In this document: positions 23,301 through 34,019 of the stretch, piece by piece
Layout of the letters: each line of letters begins with the position of its first letter
Numbering within the stretch: the first letter of the stretch is position 1
NCBI RefSeq assembly: GCF_028453695.1
Contig: NC_135775.1
Location: 16,960,545-17,024,544, forward strand
Origin: Augochlora pura
Lineage: Eukaryota; Arthropoda; Insecta; Hymenoptera; Halictidae
Reading direction: 5' to 3'
DNA: 64,000 bases
Program-made: the position numbers and the translations under genes
Notes under the pieces: generated by a model
Databases searched by the model: none
Seen by the model: only the letters and a program-made list of their open reading frames with translations
What the model was told of the DNA's origin: nothing

Positions 23301-24110
23301 ATTACCGACGACGCCGTGACGTCTCAACAGCAAGTATAAGTCATCGTGACGAGTCATTCGGCTTGATTTTTGAGAACTTATTTCGGTTTCGAAATGTCTA
23401 AGTATTCTAGCGACTATAGCTTTAGTGACTACGTGTGCAGATTTCTATAACTGGACTACAGTTTCAAGGCATGATTGTATTTATTATAAAACTTCTTTTT
23501 TGCCAGTGTACGATGAACTAGTAACTTTAATCTCTTGAAAATATCTAGCCATTTAGTTCTATTTTAGAAAAATTATTTCGTTTCAGAAGGTGTATAAATG
23601 ATTTTTAAAATCGTTGTATATAATATTTACAGCGACCGATTAAATTATTTTTAAACATTTTAAAACGATATTTTCTGTAAGTCGACTATATGATTTGAAT
23701 CTGTTTTATATGTCAGAGAGACTAGTTTATTCTACAATAACTAATTTTTATTAATTTAATTTCTATAAAAGTAATCTTATTAAATTTTGTTGTTTCTTAG
23801 AATGATAAAAGAAGATAAGATATTTGATTTTTTACTTTTCTATTTGAACCTATAACAAAAATTTAAGAAATGTGTTTTGCAAATAAAAAAGAAACATAGA
23901 AGTGACAGTGATTTGTTTAATTATAAACCCAAAATTACGTTTACTCTAATACTGGTGTTTGAACGATAATATAATGAAATGTCATATTTGTGCAAATTAA
24001 AAAATTCAAATTCAAATTTAGAAATGTATTTTAGTCTTGTCTCGTTAACGTTCAACAAACATTTAAGTGATTTAGTCGAGTTTTGTAAATGTACTGTTTT
24101 AGATGGTATA
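23301..24110. other. AT-rich non-coding DNA, no gene seen
   Basis: No frame over 80 codons has support, and no repeat unit was recognised. Confidence 0.6.
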
Positions 24111-24111
24111 C

Positions 24112-24474
24112 TTAGTGGCCCTTGTAGAATCGCATAAAATATTTTGGGAAAATATAAATGCACAAATCAGTCAAAATAGATTGAAAGATGCGCGAAGTTC
24201 ACGTGGCTTGTAGTATGGCGAGAAGTAGAATTAGCACGTCATGACCAGACGCGCCAATTGATTTCTGTTCAATAATTTTATTTCCTCAATCCACATTTTC
24301 TTGAAATAGAAGGTTTGAATAAAAAAATGTATTCTATATTTTTAATTTATTTTGTGACGTAGGCACAGTGTATATTGTTAAACGATCGAATTATAGATTA
24401 TCTCTCCAATATAAATCGAATTATATTCGAACAAAATCATTCAAATAATATATAAAATTATCGTACTGACCTAA
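24112..24474 (+). repeat. Foldback repeat, copy 1 (core 24,210-24,250)
   Basis: The core GTAGTATGGCGAGAAGTAGA through ATGACCAGAC is shared with three other copies (29,016; 32,687; 34,059). The right arm (TTGAATAAAAAAATGTATTC, TATATTTTTAATTTATTTTG) and a further segment (TCGAACAAAATCATTCAAAT) align with copy 2. The left arm is badly decayed. No frame survives. Confidence 0.65.
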
Positions 24475-26850
24475 CCGCTTTGCCTAACTTTCTAAACTTA
24501 TCTTATATTTTTAACTTATTTTTTGTGCGAATGTTCTAAAAACAATAAATTACTGACTCGCCGTTAATTATTATTTAACTCCTAGATTGAAAGTTCTTCA
24601 CAGAAAATGAATTTTCACGTTGCCAGTTGAAGAGTGAATATACTCCGTACGGTCTCCGTTCAGACCCAACATTTTTACGATTTCCGACGTTCATAAGAAT
24701 TTTTCAGCAGGATTGCATGAGCCACGGCAAAGGTATTCGTCGAATGCACAATACGAAATAAGCGAAGTTCCTCATTGTTGCGGGGAGCCTTATAAGCTCC
24801 TGTCTTGTTCGAGGGACAAAGAATAAAGAGGGCAGTGGAATAAAAATGGCGACTGGATGAAGTGAAATAGCCGAGACCGTTTCTCGGCAAGTAGCGTCTG
24901 ACATTCTAGGGTTTATTTCCGGAATTCATTGTGCATAAAACATTGCTTAACCCCTTGACGTACCATATCCTTCACAGTCACCGCGATTAGGAATTTTTCA
25001 ATCGGCACAATTTCTTAAAAGGAACAGAACATTAATGTTTATACCGTGCCTGAATTTACTCGAATGCTTAAATATTAATAACAAGGGATTCGAATTTTAC
25101 TCCAATTTTAATAATTGTAATAATTACAATTAAATAAAGATTGCGTTAAATTTATCCAAGTTGGTAGATCCTTTAGCTTATTGTTAGAAGAAATTCATTT
25201 TGCGTATTCTTTGAATGAATTATTTATAATCCTTTGGTATAACCAACTGGCAAGTTATTAAATATATAAATTCATTAATATAACTTAGTGGTGGCCTTAC
25301 TGAAAAATTGAAATTGTTGTTATAAGAAAGGTTCGTATAAAATATACGTTTAAGTGAGAACGTGCACAAGTAATTGCGTTCGCTTATTATAAGATGTCTG
25401 GACTGCATTCGTTGACTCGTACTACTTGCAGTTGTGGAATTATAAGACTAGCCCAATGTAACGTGTACATAAACCATGGAACTATGTTTTACATGTTAAT
25501 TATGTAATCCTGGCACATGTTTCTTTAGTACTGTTGCTAGTGATTTTTAAAATTTTTAAAATTTGCAACATCTCTTTGAAAATCATTTGGCTGGTTTGTC
25601 TGTCTACTACTGTACGCTTCTACTTATCATCATCTGGCTTGTGATCATCTGCCTTTCCGTCAAATTATGTTCAAGCTGTCACTTTTTTTATCAAATTCTG
25701 AGATTTTGATATATGAAATTAATTATTATCGTTAGTTCGAGTCGTGAAAGCAGTAGATATAAACAATATCGGTCAGACACGTGTGTATATTTTAAGATAG
25801 ATATTCTTCTTCTGCCCAAATTTCTTTTTGCATTCATTTATTCTTACGTTCATTGATCTAATCACAATAGCAATTAAAGACACAAGATGCTGACACGACC
25901 TAGACTGATATTATATAAGTCAATAAATCAGTGAGATTTTGATGGTCAATATAACTTGGCATCGATGAGGAAAACATAATTTTACTATTCTTGATTCTAA
26001 ATTAATAAACATTATTGGACATATTCTCCTGCAAGCTATACATGTTTTATGAATGTTTATACCGTTTCCTACTTACAAATAATTCAAAATAATTGGAAGC
26101 ATTATGACTTATTATGGCATTAATTTAAAGTACAAGTTTTAGTTTAAAATGAAAGTCGTTACCCTATGATAATTTTTCCATATCGTCACACAAAGTTGGC
26201 CAATTTTTATCAAAAATTTTGCTACACTATAATTTTTTTAAGCAGTGTATATCTTGCATAAAAAATAAATCTTTGTTATATCCTACAACACAAGCGTAGT
26301 TTTAACTAGATTTATTGTTACTATTATTATTATTATTATATAAAAAAAATTATTATTATTATTACTTTCACTGTTGTTATATCATTTATTATTATTAATA
26401 TTATATCGTATACTAGGCCACTCTATTATTTCCTCATCGAACATTCAAAATTGATTTCATTCTTGACTCATTCTTGAACTCGTCGAATGCCACGTATTTC
26501 TTCAAATTCGACATTATAATTAATATTTCTAAAAGCTGTATCCTACATAAGTTAATCCTACACAAAAGTAAAACATTTTTTAATTTCTTTATCAATCCAA
26601 CCGCACGAAATCTAAAAATATATTACTGTATATTCATTCTTGTCAGAATTATAAAATTGCACTAGACTAATAAAAAGTAAACAATAACTTATAAAAGAAA
26701 ACAAATGTACTACACACTAGGCCCTTTTAAATCACACAACTTTTGCATTGAAAAATTTGTTGCTCAATGCATATTTTTTAAATTGTAGCCTGTACATATA
26801 TATCATCAATTTATATATATAACTTTCTTCTCAATACGTTTTTAATCCAG
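24475..26850. other. AT-rich non-coding DNA; one TTAA-type end
   Basis: At 24,947 a single end, TTAACCCCTTGACGTACC, starts a segment to about 25,100. It aligns with the element at 41,249 (both carry CGATTAGGA after a TTCACAG/TTTACAA block), but no right terminus is visible. The rest is AT-rich; an ATT tract lies at about 26,318-26,400. No gene seen. Confidence 0.6.
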
Positions 26851-26947
26851 GGGCACGGAAATTGGAACACCCAGAGTCAGACATAGCAGTTACCGACGCC
26901 AATGTAGAAAAGCACGGGGCAACCGTTAAGGCGGATACGTTCCTGCG
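26851..26947 (+). CDS. Candidate internal coding exon, 97 nt
   Basis: The segment is preceded by a pyrimidine-containing AT stretch ending TTTTTAATCCAG (acceptor AG at 26,849-26,850) and followed by TTCCTGCG then GTGAGAAC, a good donor at 26,948. One frame (first two bases complete a split codon) is open throughout and reads KLEHPESDIAVTDANVEK then HGATVKADTFL, a balanced, soluble-looking peptide. The other two plus frames hit stops. I do not recognise the family. GC rises sharply at the exon and continues into 26,950-27,420. No partner exon is identified. A chance opening is still quite possible. Confidence 0.3.
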
Positions 26948-27440
26948 GTGAGAACGGTTGGCGTCGGGACGCCCGGCGCGGCTTGATAGGCGCCTGGTGC
27001 GGCGCCAGCGAGTCTCTCGACCTGTGTAATCACGGTCGCACAGGTGTGCCGCCGAAGACCGCCTCCTACGGACCCGGCCCGACGACGTTCTGACGTCGAC
27101 GGAACCCGGCGTCGCGGTCAGTCCGTTGATCGACGTGTGACGCCGACGTCGTTCCAAAGGGACGAGGCGTCGATGATCCCGATGAGAGCTGCCCACCTGT
27201 CGCTCACCGCTTGTCGCGGCTCGGCAGCAACGAGTTTCGCGAGCCGGCGACCAGGAACCCGCAGGAAGTCGTCGACGAAGCAACGACGGCGACACGTCGG
27301 GTAACGCCAACGTGGCCGACGGTATCTTGTGGCGCCAGTTCTCGGGCGTCGCGACGCTATATTAGAAAAGCAGCTTTCCGGGGAGGTCACCTGCAACCGC
27401 GTTGCTTTTAACGAAGGCGCGATGCTGTATCAAGGATTAA
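26948..27440. other. CpG-rich island downstream of the candidate exon
   Basis: GC-rich and open on both strands (159 codons at 26,831-27,310 minus; 86-92 codons elsewhere), with Arg/Ser/Thr-biased content and no motif. The palindrome GCGTCGCGACGC lies at 27,346-27,357. The solo end TTAACCCTCGGCTTGCGG begins at about 27,438. Confidence 0.5.
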
Positions 27441-27546
27441 CCCTCGGCTTGCGGTTGCCGGGTAATTAGCGACCCGATGTGATTCAATCGGCGCTCTAAT
27501 TGATCAATTTGAGACAATTAGATAAAGGAATTGATTCCTTTACGCT

Positions 27547-27960
27547 GGGAACAATAGAAATATTAATAAATAGAATGCGGATTTTCAGGTAAAATGAAAA
27601 TGTACTGCAACTGTTCGAAGACGGAAGAGTCAATTGGGAACATCTTTGTTTTTGTAACAATGTTACTGGAGCCCAAAGTAACGTATCGATATTCTATAAT
27701 TGTTGCAATCTTCTTGGTTTTTTTTCAAATTATTAATTTTTGTTACAAGTGTATAAAATCTGTAGTTTACTCATGAGTCCAAGTAAAATGTATAACTAAG
27801 TGAAATAACGTGTATAAATTTTATTCTTATTCGTAGAAACATTTGTCGAATAAATGTAATTATTTGCTAGATTGAAGAAAAATAGAGTTGTGAAATAACA
27901 AGTAGGCTATAAATATTTTTAACTTCTCATGTGATACAGAATTTGACAGATAAACTTTCT
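27547..27960 (+). repeat. Copy 2 of the 420-bp direct duplication
   Basis: Aligns with 20,449-20,868 in the same orientation over its full length. A 60-codon frame (27,594-27,776) in this copy is broken in copy 1, which argues against recent coding function. A weaker third piece, TTGTTGCAATCTTCTTG to TGCATAAAATCCG, lies at about 28,615-28,690. Confidence 0.8.
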
Positions 27961-28136
27961 TTTTGGACAGTAGTTGGATATGCAAATGGCATTTATCAAA
28001 TATATTTTAACAGTAGCTCATGGAAATACTATTCTGCAACAAGTATTTCATTAAAATGTAAGAAAATAATGTTTCATCGAACAATAATATTTCATTCAAT
28101 TTTGTATTAGTATTTGGAGTAATCATATTTTAAGTA

Positions 28137-28295
28137 TAATAGAGACTTCTTTATTGAAGCATTTATTTTTACAATATTCTGGTAATCAAACGTCCTACTA
28201 TCCAATCATTGTATTATGTCAATTTTCAGTTAATCAAGTATTGTGGTATCAGATTATTACAAAAATGAACGTGTAGATAAGAGAGACTTCTGCTA
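28137..28295. mobile_element. Decayed TA-flanked MITE, family F copy 2
   Basis: The left part AGAGACTTCTTTATT, ATTTTTACAATATTCTGGT pairs with the reverse complement of the right part AATAATCTGATACC, ending GATAAGAGAGACTTCTGCTA. Both ends match the termini of the element at 58,997-59,186 (CAGTAGAGACTC...). The flanks are TA on both sides. Termini are decayed. Confidence 0.55.
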
Positions 28296-28895
28296 TAATA
28301 ATGTTGCAAGTAAGAAGTTTTTATCCTCTAACATTTTATTGTACTATGTACCCACTTTGATTGGCAATAAAAGACATTAATTTTGTTTACAAGTGACTGG
28401 AAATAATATCGATAATATAAGACATTTATTTTCTGGATAAACAACTAGATACATCATACAAGAGTAATTAATATAACTTAATTAATATCACGTTGCTTTA
28501 ACACGAATTCTACCGGAGGTGGTCAAATGACCAGTCTCGTATCTTTTATTTCATAATTATTGCTATAATAATGTTGAAAATAAGACGTTTTTATCCTATA
28601 TTTGATACCCTCTAATTGTTGCAATCTTCTTGTTCTTTTTCAAATTACGCCTATTAATTTCTGTTACAAGTGCATAAAATCCGTAATTTACTAATGCGTT
28701 CAGGTGAAATATCGTCAAAGATATGTTTGGGAGAATTGTTGAACATGCACAATTGTTGAATATGCACAAAATTATTATAAATATCATCGATTGTATAATT
28801 ATATAAGAAATAACGACTGGGTGCTCACGGGATCAACATAGAACAAGTATAAGAAGCTAAATTATAGAAATATGAATCTGCGATAATAATAATAA
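28296..28895. other. AT-rich DNA with fragments of neighbouring repeats
   Basis: TGCTATAATAATGTTG plus TTTTTATCCT occurs at 28,290 and again at 28,561, and a piece of the 420-bp duplication lies at 28,615-28,690. No gene seen. Confidence 0.55.
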
Positions 28896-28899
28896 TATT

Positions 28900-29260
28900 G
28901 TTCGACTAAAAGGAATGACAAAAATAAATCGAAAAAAGGAATAACATCTTTTCATTCTAGAGTCGGTTTTTAAGAAAACTGAGATGAAAATTGCTTCAAG
29001 ATCGCATAGCTCCAAGTAGTATGGCGAGAAGTGGAATTGGTATGCCATGACCAGACGCATTTGACCCCCATCCAGCAGTATTATTTGTTCAACCTAATTT
29101 ATCTCGGAAACGAAGTCTTAAACGAACAAATGTCATTCTTGTTTTTCGACATATTTTTGCATGTAGAATCATTCCTTTGTCGATTATGGCATAATTTTAT
29201 AAACATTCTGTACGTAAATTTGTATAGAAACTTTGCACGATAATCGTAAGCTAATATTGA
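28900..29260 (+). repeat. Foldback repeat, copy 3 (core 29,016-29,056)
   Basis: Core GTAGTATGGCGAGAAGTGGA to CATGACCAGAC. The left arm (AAAATAAATCGAAAAAAGGA, 28,920-28,940) is the reverse complement, with changes, of the right arm (CTTGTTTTTCGACATATTTT, about 29,138-29,157). The downstream part (TCGATTATGGCATAATTTTA) aligns with copy 2. The 67-codon minus frame at 28,857-29,060 lies inside the arm and is not conserved in the other copies. Confidence 0.7.
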
Positions 29261-30110
29261 GAACAGAAACATTTAATAATAGATTTTATAAATGCTGATA
29301 TTACTGAACAACTGTTACGTCATATAAATTTAATAATAATAAAATATGAAAAAAACACTAGACTATACCTCGACGATACATTCACAGATGAAAACTTCAC
29401 ATTTCAGATTTACAAATGGAATTACTCTCATTATATACATATACATAAATACAATTATTGTCGAACCTATGTAGCTGTGCTACAATAAAAAGGAAGTACG
29501 TACAATTATTAAAACAACCCAGAAGTGGTTAATAGTAACTGCAGAAACAAATACAGAGAATAAAACCATCCACCTCAGCGTTCAGCAGATCAATTACAAC
29601 TATTAACAAACCTAAAGGCCCTGTTCATTTACAGAAGCAAGCTGAATAAATGTACCACTTATACGAAATTACAACGATTAACTATCACCTGGTCTCGCTG
29701 AACGCAACGTAAAGACAGAAAACATACACTTCGAACGAAAAATTTCAACATCTCATCAATTACAATTAACGAACCGTAATAAAAAAACATATAAACCGTA
29801 ATTAAAAATTAAAATCATTCATGCAACAACGACTTGATAGCAATCAGAAGCACCTCGAAATTCCGTGATCATGACCCCCATAATCAGACCACGGATTCCA
29901 TGCATTTATGACAAAAATGAACGCCTGTAATTTGAAATAGTCCTAAGATTAAGAACAATTTTATAACGTTGACATACTAAATTCGATTAGTTAAACAAAG
30001 AATGAAACTTACTTCTGTTTCCCGGAAACAGATGCAACAATTTTTTATCGCGCCGATCATTGACATAATAACGCCAGCAATTTGATGATTTGCATCAACT
30101 GATTAAAACC
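29261..30110. other. AT-rich non-coding DNA, no gene seen
   Basis: No useful frame, array or RNA gene was recognised. Confidence 0.65.
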
Positions 30111-30562
30111 GGCACGAGCTGTGCCAATTATTTTCCCGTTTCATAATCGAGCAACACCGGAGTGGCCCCCGCTGGAAGTCAAACGAAAACGACCGGCCCC
30201 GCACGCACGCACACACACACACATGTCGGCGCATTCGATATCGATCTGCGGCCGTGACAGCGTCCGTCGGCGCGGCGAAACAACAAGCCCCGCGCAAGCT
30301 CGGTGAAAATCGGAATTCAACAAAATAATCGGAAAAAAGTTCCGAATCAATACGTCGGAGACCCTACGACCGCCGATGGTATCCCATTGGCGAAGGCCAA
30401 GGAGCCGAACGAAGGAAAAAAAAAAAGTCGAAGCACCGATCTCGACCGGCTCTCGTCTCTCGGTGTCTCTCGGAATCGAGGAGACAGACTCAAGGTACTG
30501 GATCGAGGCCCGGGAAGAAATCTCAGCGGCGCCCTAGGCTCGCGACGTGTTATCCGAGCAAC
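30111..30562. other. CpG-rich island upstream of the candidate gene; possible 5' region
   Basis: GC rises abruptly near 30,115. It holds a (CA) tract at 30,207-30,222 and a run of A at 30,416-30,426. An open frame (30,303-30,566) starts only from GTG and has no ATG, so it would be translated only if spliced in. CTCAAGGTACTGG at 30,490-30,502 is a possible donor. A promoter or 5' untranslated region for 30,563 is inference. Confidence 0.3.
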
Positions 30563-30889
30563 ATGAACAACGAGCTGCGTCGACGCCGGTCTCGGCGACG
30601 TCTGACGCGGCTTCCCGTCAAATGGAAGACGTCGTCTGACGTACCACCGAAACAGGGTAGCACGCGGCCGATGGAGCTGGTCGAGCCCGCCCCGGAGCTT
30701 TTCATCGAGCTTTCCACGCCGCGGACGGCTTTCCGAGAGCACGTGGCCTACCCCCCCTCGAGGGAAGAAGCAGACGAACGTTATTGTCAGAGGCTGCGCC
30801 GCGACGTCCTTCACAGCCAGGAGAACAACAGGCATCGGAAGGATCCCCGACATCTCTCCTATGAGGCGTCGCGACGGGCGTCGTTATGA
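30563..30889 (+). CDS. Candidate 108-residue basic protein or first exon, family unknown
   Basis: The best single coding candidate in the window. The ATG sits in CAACATG, close to the insect start context. GC content is highest at third codon positions and lowest at second positions by hand count, the usual pattern for genes in GC-rich DNA. The N terminus is Arg-rich (NNELRRRRSRRRLTRLP); the middle is acidic and hydrophobic (MELVEPAPELFIELSTP); the C terminus is charged (SREEADERYCQRLRRDV, RHRKDPRHLSYEASRR). No signal peptide, membrane segment or known domain seen. It stops at TGA 30,887-30,889, while the frame used downstream at 30,861-31,133 continues with similar composition; a single-base error or decay could join them. 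Opposing minus frames exist, as expected in GC-rich DNA. Confidence 0.35.
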   Translation: MNNELRRRRSRRRLTRLPVKWKTSSDVPPKQGSTRPMELVEPAPELFIELSTPRTAFREHVAYPPSREEADERYCQRLRRDVLHSQENNRHRKDPRHLSYEASRRASL

Positions 30890-31133
30890 CGAGGAACTGG
30901 ACCAGGGCAACATCAACGGGGAAGAGGTGCTCGGCGTCGCGACGCTTTCGGGGGTTAATTTTAGACGCGCGCCGACCGCGCGCACGGCCGGGAACGCCCC
31001 CGACGGCTGCGGCTGCGTGTTCGGCGGACAGGTTATCGATTTAGACGCGGCGTGCTGTGCACGTGGCGTTCCCACAAACTGCGGCGACGCTGGATTTGGA
31101 CGCGGTCCCAGCGATTTTACCATAGTTGGTTAG
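30861..31133 (+). CDS. Candidate continuation frame overlapping the previous one
   Basis: Opens with ATG at 30,861, overlaps the preceding candidate by 29 bases in another frame, and reads RRYDEELDQGNINGEEV followed by a Gly/Cys/Ala-richer part (CGCVFGGQVIDLDAACC). The first 30 codons look most protein-like, with G or C in most third positions. GAGGTGCTC at 30,926 and CAGGTTATC at 31,028 are weak donor candidates. It may be the true downstream half of the 30,563 gene with a frame break near 30,870-30,885, or a chance opening. The palindromes at 30,866 and 30,934 lie inside it. Confidence 0.2.
   Translation: MRRRDGRRYDEELDQGNINGEEVLGVATLSGVNFRRAPTARTAGNAPDGCGCVFGGQVIDLDAACCARGVPTNCGDAGFGRGPSDFTIVG
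30866..30945. promoter_or_regulatory. Two CGTCGCGACG palindromes 68 bp apart, sites 5 and 6
   Basis: GCGTCGCGACGG at 30,866-30,877 and GCGTCGCGACGC at 30,934-30,945. The paired spacing inside the candidate coding island is the densest instance of the motif in the window. Confidence 0.4.
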
Positions 31134-31176
31134 GCAACGCCCCCTTGGCCGCGATCAGGGTTCGCAGGAGTCGAGC

Positions 31177-31225
31177 TTAACCCTTTTAGTGCCGGAGGGC
31201 CGATATATCGGCTCGCGCAACACTG
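31177..31225. mobile_element. Single TTAA-type end with GCCGATATATCGGC palindrome
   Basis: TTAACCCTTTTAGTGCCGGA at 31,177 is followed by the 14-bp palindrome GCCGATATATCGGC (31,199-31,212). The layout matches other TTAA ends here, TTAACCC(T/C) followed by a GC-rich dyad. No opposite terminus was found. Confidence 0.45.
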
Positions 31226-31462
31226 GCGAAAATTGCCTTATACTTATACCTTTCTTATTTATATAATTTCCAATGAATATAGAAAAATTGGCGTCGTTGT
31301 GCCATTCTCAATTTCGTCTTTAATGCACTGCTTTTTGAATTATGTAAATATTGCTTTTCGTTTGGTTCTTATGAGCCACCTCCGGGTGGTGATCATTGCT
31401 TCTGTTGGAGAATCAATTTTGTTGTGCTGTATGGAATGCTTTGAATGCGGGGCTTTAGCAGG

Positions 31463-31506
<44 letters not shown>

Positions 31507-32121
31507 TTTAAGAGGTTATCAGTAGGACAGATCAAAACAGATCGGTAAAAAGTAAGAGTTAAGCACATGTGAGAAAACGACAGCAAAGTTTAAAGTTTTT
31601 CCCGATATTTTACAGTAGTAATATATTTATTTTGCTGCTGGTGTTATTGTTCAAGTTACGATTATAATAACGGATGTACGAAACGTAGGAATGTGTTTGT
31701 TTTGCTAATAAAACTCAACAGTTTTAACCCCTTTGGTGCAGTGGAAATTGAATCTTCCATGCCCTATCAGCCGGGCTGATTTTTCGCAGACATGTTTTAT
31801 ATATCACTGAATTTTTAGAATTAGCGCTGAGAAAAAATTGCTTGCGTGGTATGTATGCAATGATGCATAGTGGGCCGAAGTACTTAAAACGCGGCCAAGC
31901 GTATACGAATGCTAGAAAACGTAGAGAAGTTTCCTGAAGTGTATTATATTGGAATATTTCGGATGGTTGATAATATAATTTCCGACGGTTGATTTCATTG
32001 ACCATTAGTTGATAAAAAGGAAATTGAATTAAAGATTTTTGTGTAACAGTGTAAAGTATCTTGGTGTTAATTTTATAAGTTCTGTTCTTTTATTTATTGC
32101 AAGTGCGTACAACTTTGATCA
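31226..32121. other. AT-rich DNA with AG microsatellite and a solo TTAA end
   Basis: An (AG) tract occupies 31,466-31,502. A solo end, TTAACCCCTTTGGTGCAG, begins at about 31,726 and is followed by CAGCCGGGCTG near 31,768, a GC dyad. Frames of 92-93 codons have no motif. Confidence 0.6.
31466..31502 (+). repeat. (AG)n microsatellite
   Basis: About 18 uninterrupted AG units. Confidence 0.92.
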
Positions 32122-32290
32122 TTAACCCCATGCACTGCGATTTCTTTCACGGTTGCAGCGATTAGAATTTCTTTATAGTTTCTAATTTGTTAGCAGAACA
32201 CAAAAATTGACAACTATTATATGTCTACAAGTTCCTCACTGATGTAACAGCAAAATAGAATATTATTTCGTTTTGAGCGAACTAAATGAT
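32122..32290 (+). mobile_element. Partial TTAA element, family K relative
   Basis: TTAACCCCATGCACTGCGAT starts at 32,122 and is followed by TTTCTTTCACGGTTGCAGCG and ATTAGAATTT, aligning with 24,947 and 41,249. The right end is not identifiable; the next element starts 12 bp further on at 32,302. Confidence 0.45.
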
Positions 32291-32301
32291 ATAAATACTT
32301 A

Positions 32302-32502
32302 TTAACAGGTTCAGCGCCGACAATCGACCACCAAAATCGCCACATAGAAACTAGAAAGTTAATATTTATCGTAGGTGGATGCATTCGAAATATTCTAGTC
32401 AAATTCAGTTTATTCAAATATATTATAATAAAAATGAATTTTCAAGATTGGTCAGAAATCAGTGTCAGCCATATTTGATTGACGCGGCGCTCAGCGTGTT
32501 AA
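32302..32502. mobile_element. 201-bp TTAA-type MITE
   Basis: TTAA at 32,302-32,305 and 32,499-32,502. The left terminus TTAACAGGTTCAGCGCCGAC pairs with the reverse-complemented right terminus TTAACACGCTGAGCGCCGCG. The interior is AT-rich without a frame. Confidence 0.75.
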
Positions 32503-32579
32503 ACTCTACTCAAATAAATTCACTAGTTTTTAAATATCTATCAATATTTTAGTAGATTGATACAATCGAATAAGGGGTA

Positions 32580-33050
32580 ATTCTACGACAAAAAATATGT
32601 CGAAAAAGATAATAACATTTTATCATTTAAGGCTTCGTTTTGAATACGACGTAGTTGAAAGATGCATCAAATTCACGAGGGTGTAAGTAGTATGACGAGA
32701 AGTAGAATTGGTGTGTCATGACCAGACCCACCACTTGATTTCTATTCCGTGATATTATTTTTCCAATCTACCTTGTCTCGAAAACGGAGCCTTGAATAAA
32801 AAAATATTATTCTATATTTTCGACTTATTTTTGCAGGTGCAATTATCCTTTTGCCGATTGTCGCATAATTTTTAAGACACTTTATATATAAATTTCTACA
32901 GAAATTTCCACAATAATTGTAGGTTGCCATTGATAACGTAGACGTTGATTATTAAAGGACCGTCTTACAGATTACGGTCTCTCAAACATAAATTGAATTA
33001 TACTCGAACAAAATCATTCAAATAATATTTATATAATTATCGTAATAAAG
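32580..33050 (+). repeat. Foldback repeat, copy 2 (core 32,687-32,727), best preserved
   Basis: The left arm, ATATGTCGAAAAAGATAATA to AAGGCTTCGTTTTG (32,595-32,650), is the reverse complement, with some changes, of the right arm CGAAAACGGAGCCTTGAAT to TATTTTCGACTTATTTTT (32,771-32,836). Between them sits the core GTAGTATGACGAGAAGTAGA to GTCATGACCAGAC. Outer sequence to about 33,050 is shared with copy 1. A 62-codon minus frame at 32,742-32,930 is part of the arm. Confidence 0.75.
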
Positions 33051-33379
33051 TGGTCGCATTATGCAGCTTCCGAAAAGGAAAAGAAAGATCTCTAATGTTT
33101 AAATAATGTAATATAACTCAAATGTTTTTAGAGATACATTACTTTTGAACGCTCTTAATTGCAGCAAACAGTTCACCGCTTTAATTCAATACTGAGATAT
33201 GTTTAAATAATAAAAGTTAAAGAAAAATGTGTTTAAAGTTTTATCTTCCCAATGATAACTAGGTTTTTGGAAATAATGGTATCAAAAGTAACATAAATAT
33301 AATTGAAAATGATTTATATAAATTGTATATTTTAATGTTTCCATATTTCTTCTTTTACTTTTATTAATACGATTACTTT

Positions 33380-33590
33380 AATATTGCTCTATATTATTTT
33401 ATAATATTATTTAGTATTAATATCACTTTATAATAGTACTTAATACGAATAATACTTTATAATACTACTTATTATTAATGTTACTTTATAATATTACTTA
33501 ATACGAATATTACTTTATAATATTACTTAATATTACCGTAACTTTATAGTATTACTTTAATATTACTTTATTAATACTATTTCGTATAAA
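33380..33590. repeat. AT-rich minisatellite, TACTTTATAATATTACTTAA units
   Basis: Units of about 28-30 bp with consensus ACTTTATAATATTACTTAAT and alternating ACGAAT or ATTAAT repeat six to seven times, increasingly degenerate at both edges. Confidence 0.8.
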
Positions 33591-34019
33591 ATAATATTGA
33601 ATATCTCCAAATCGCGTTTCTTTTAAAATATCTCAGTATCGAATCAGAACAGCGAATTGTCTTCGGCGATACCAGCAAGCTTTTGCCTATTTTCGTGTAA
33701 CTATAGAAGCCACGTGAAATCGCGTGGTTTCACTGCTCCCCCTGTACACGTGTCGCAACGCGTAAACGGCCATTTCAAAAGTTAGTGGAGCTTTCCACCT
33801 TCTCTATTCTACCAGGGTCGCATAACGTTAGATCAGTCACTTCCACCGAATGTCTCAAGGACTAGCCCGCAAGCACCAGCCCTGCGGCTGACCGGAGAAT
33901 ATTCTGTCATTTATTATTCTTTATTTAGATCGTCAATTAACGACTGATAGTTTCTTAATCATTTCACAGACAAACACCTACAATCGAAAGCTATTATTAT
34001 TTAATAATCCCTTATTATT
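33591..34019. other. Non-coding DNA, no gene seen
   Basis: Slightly GC-richer at 33,650-33,900. No frame or repeat recognised. Confidence 0.6.
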
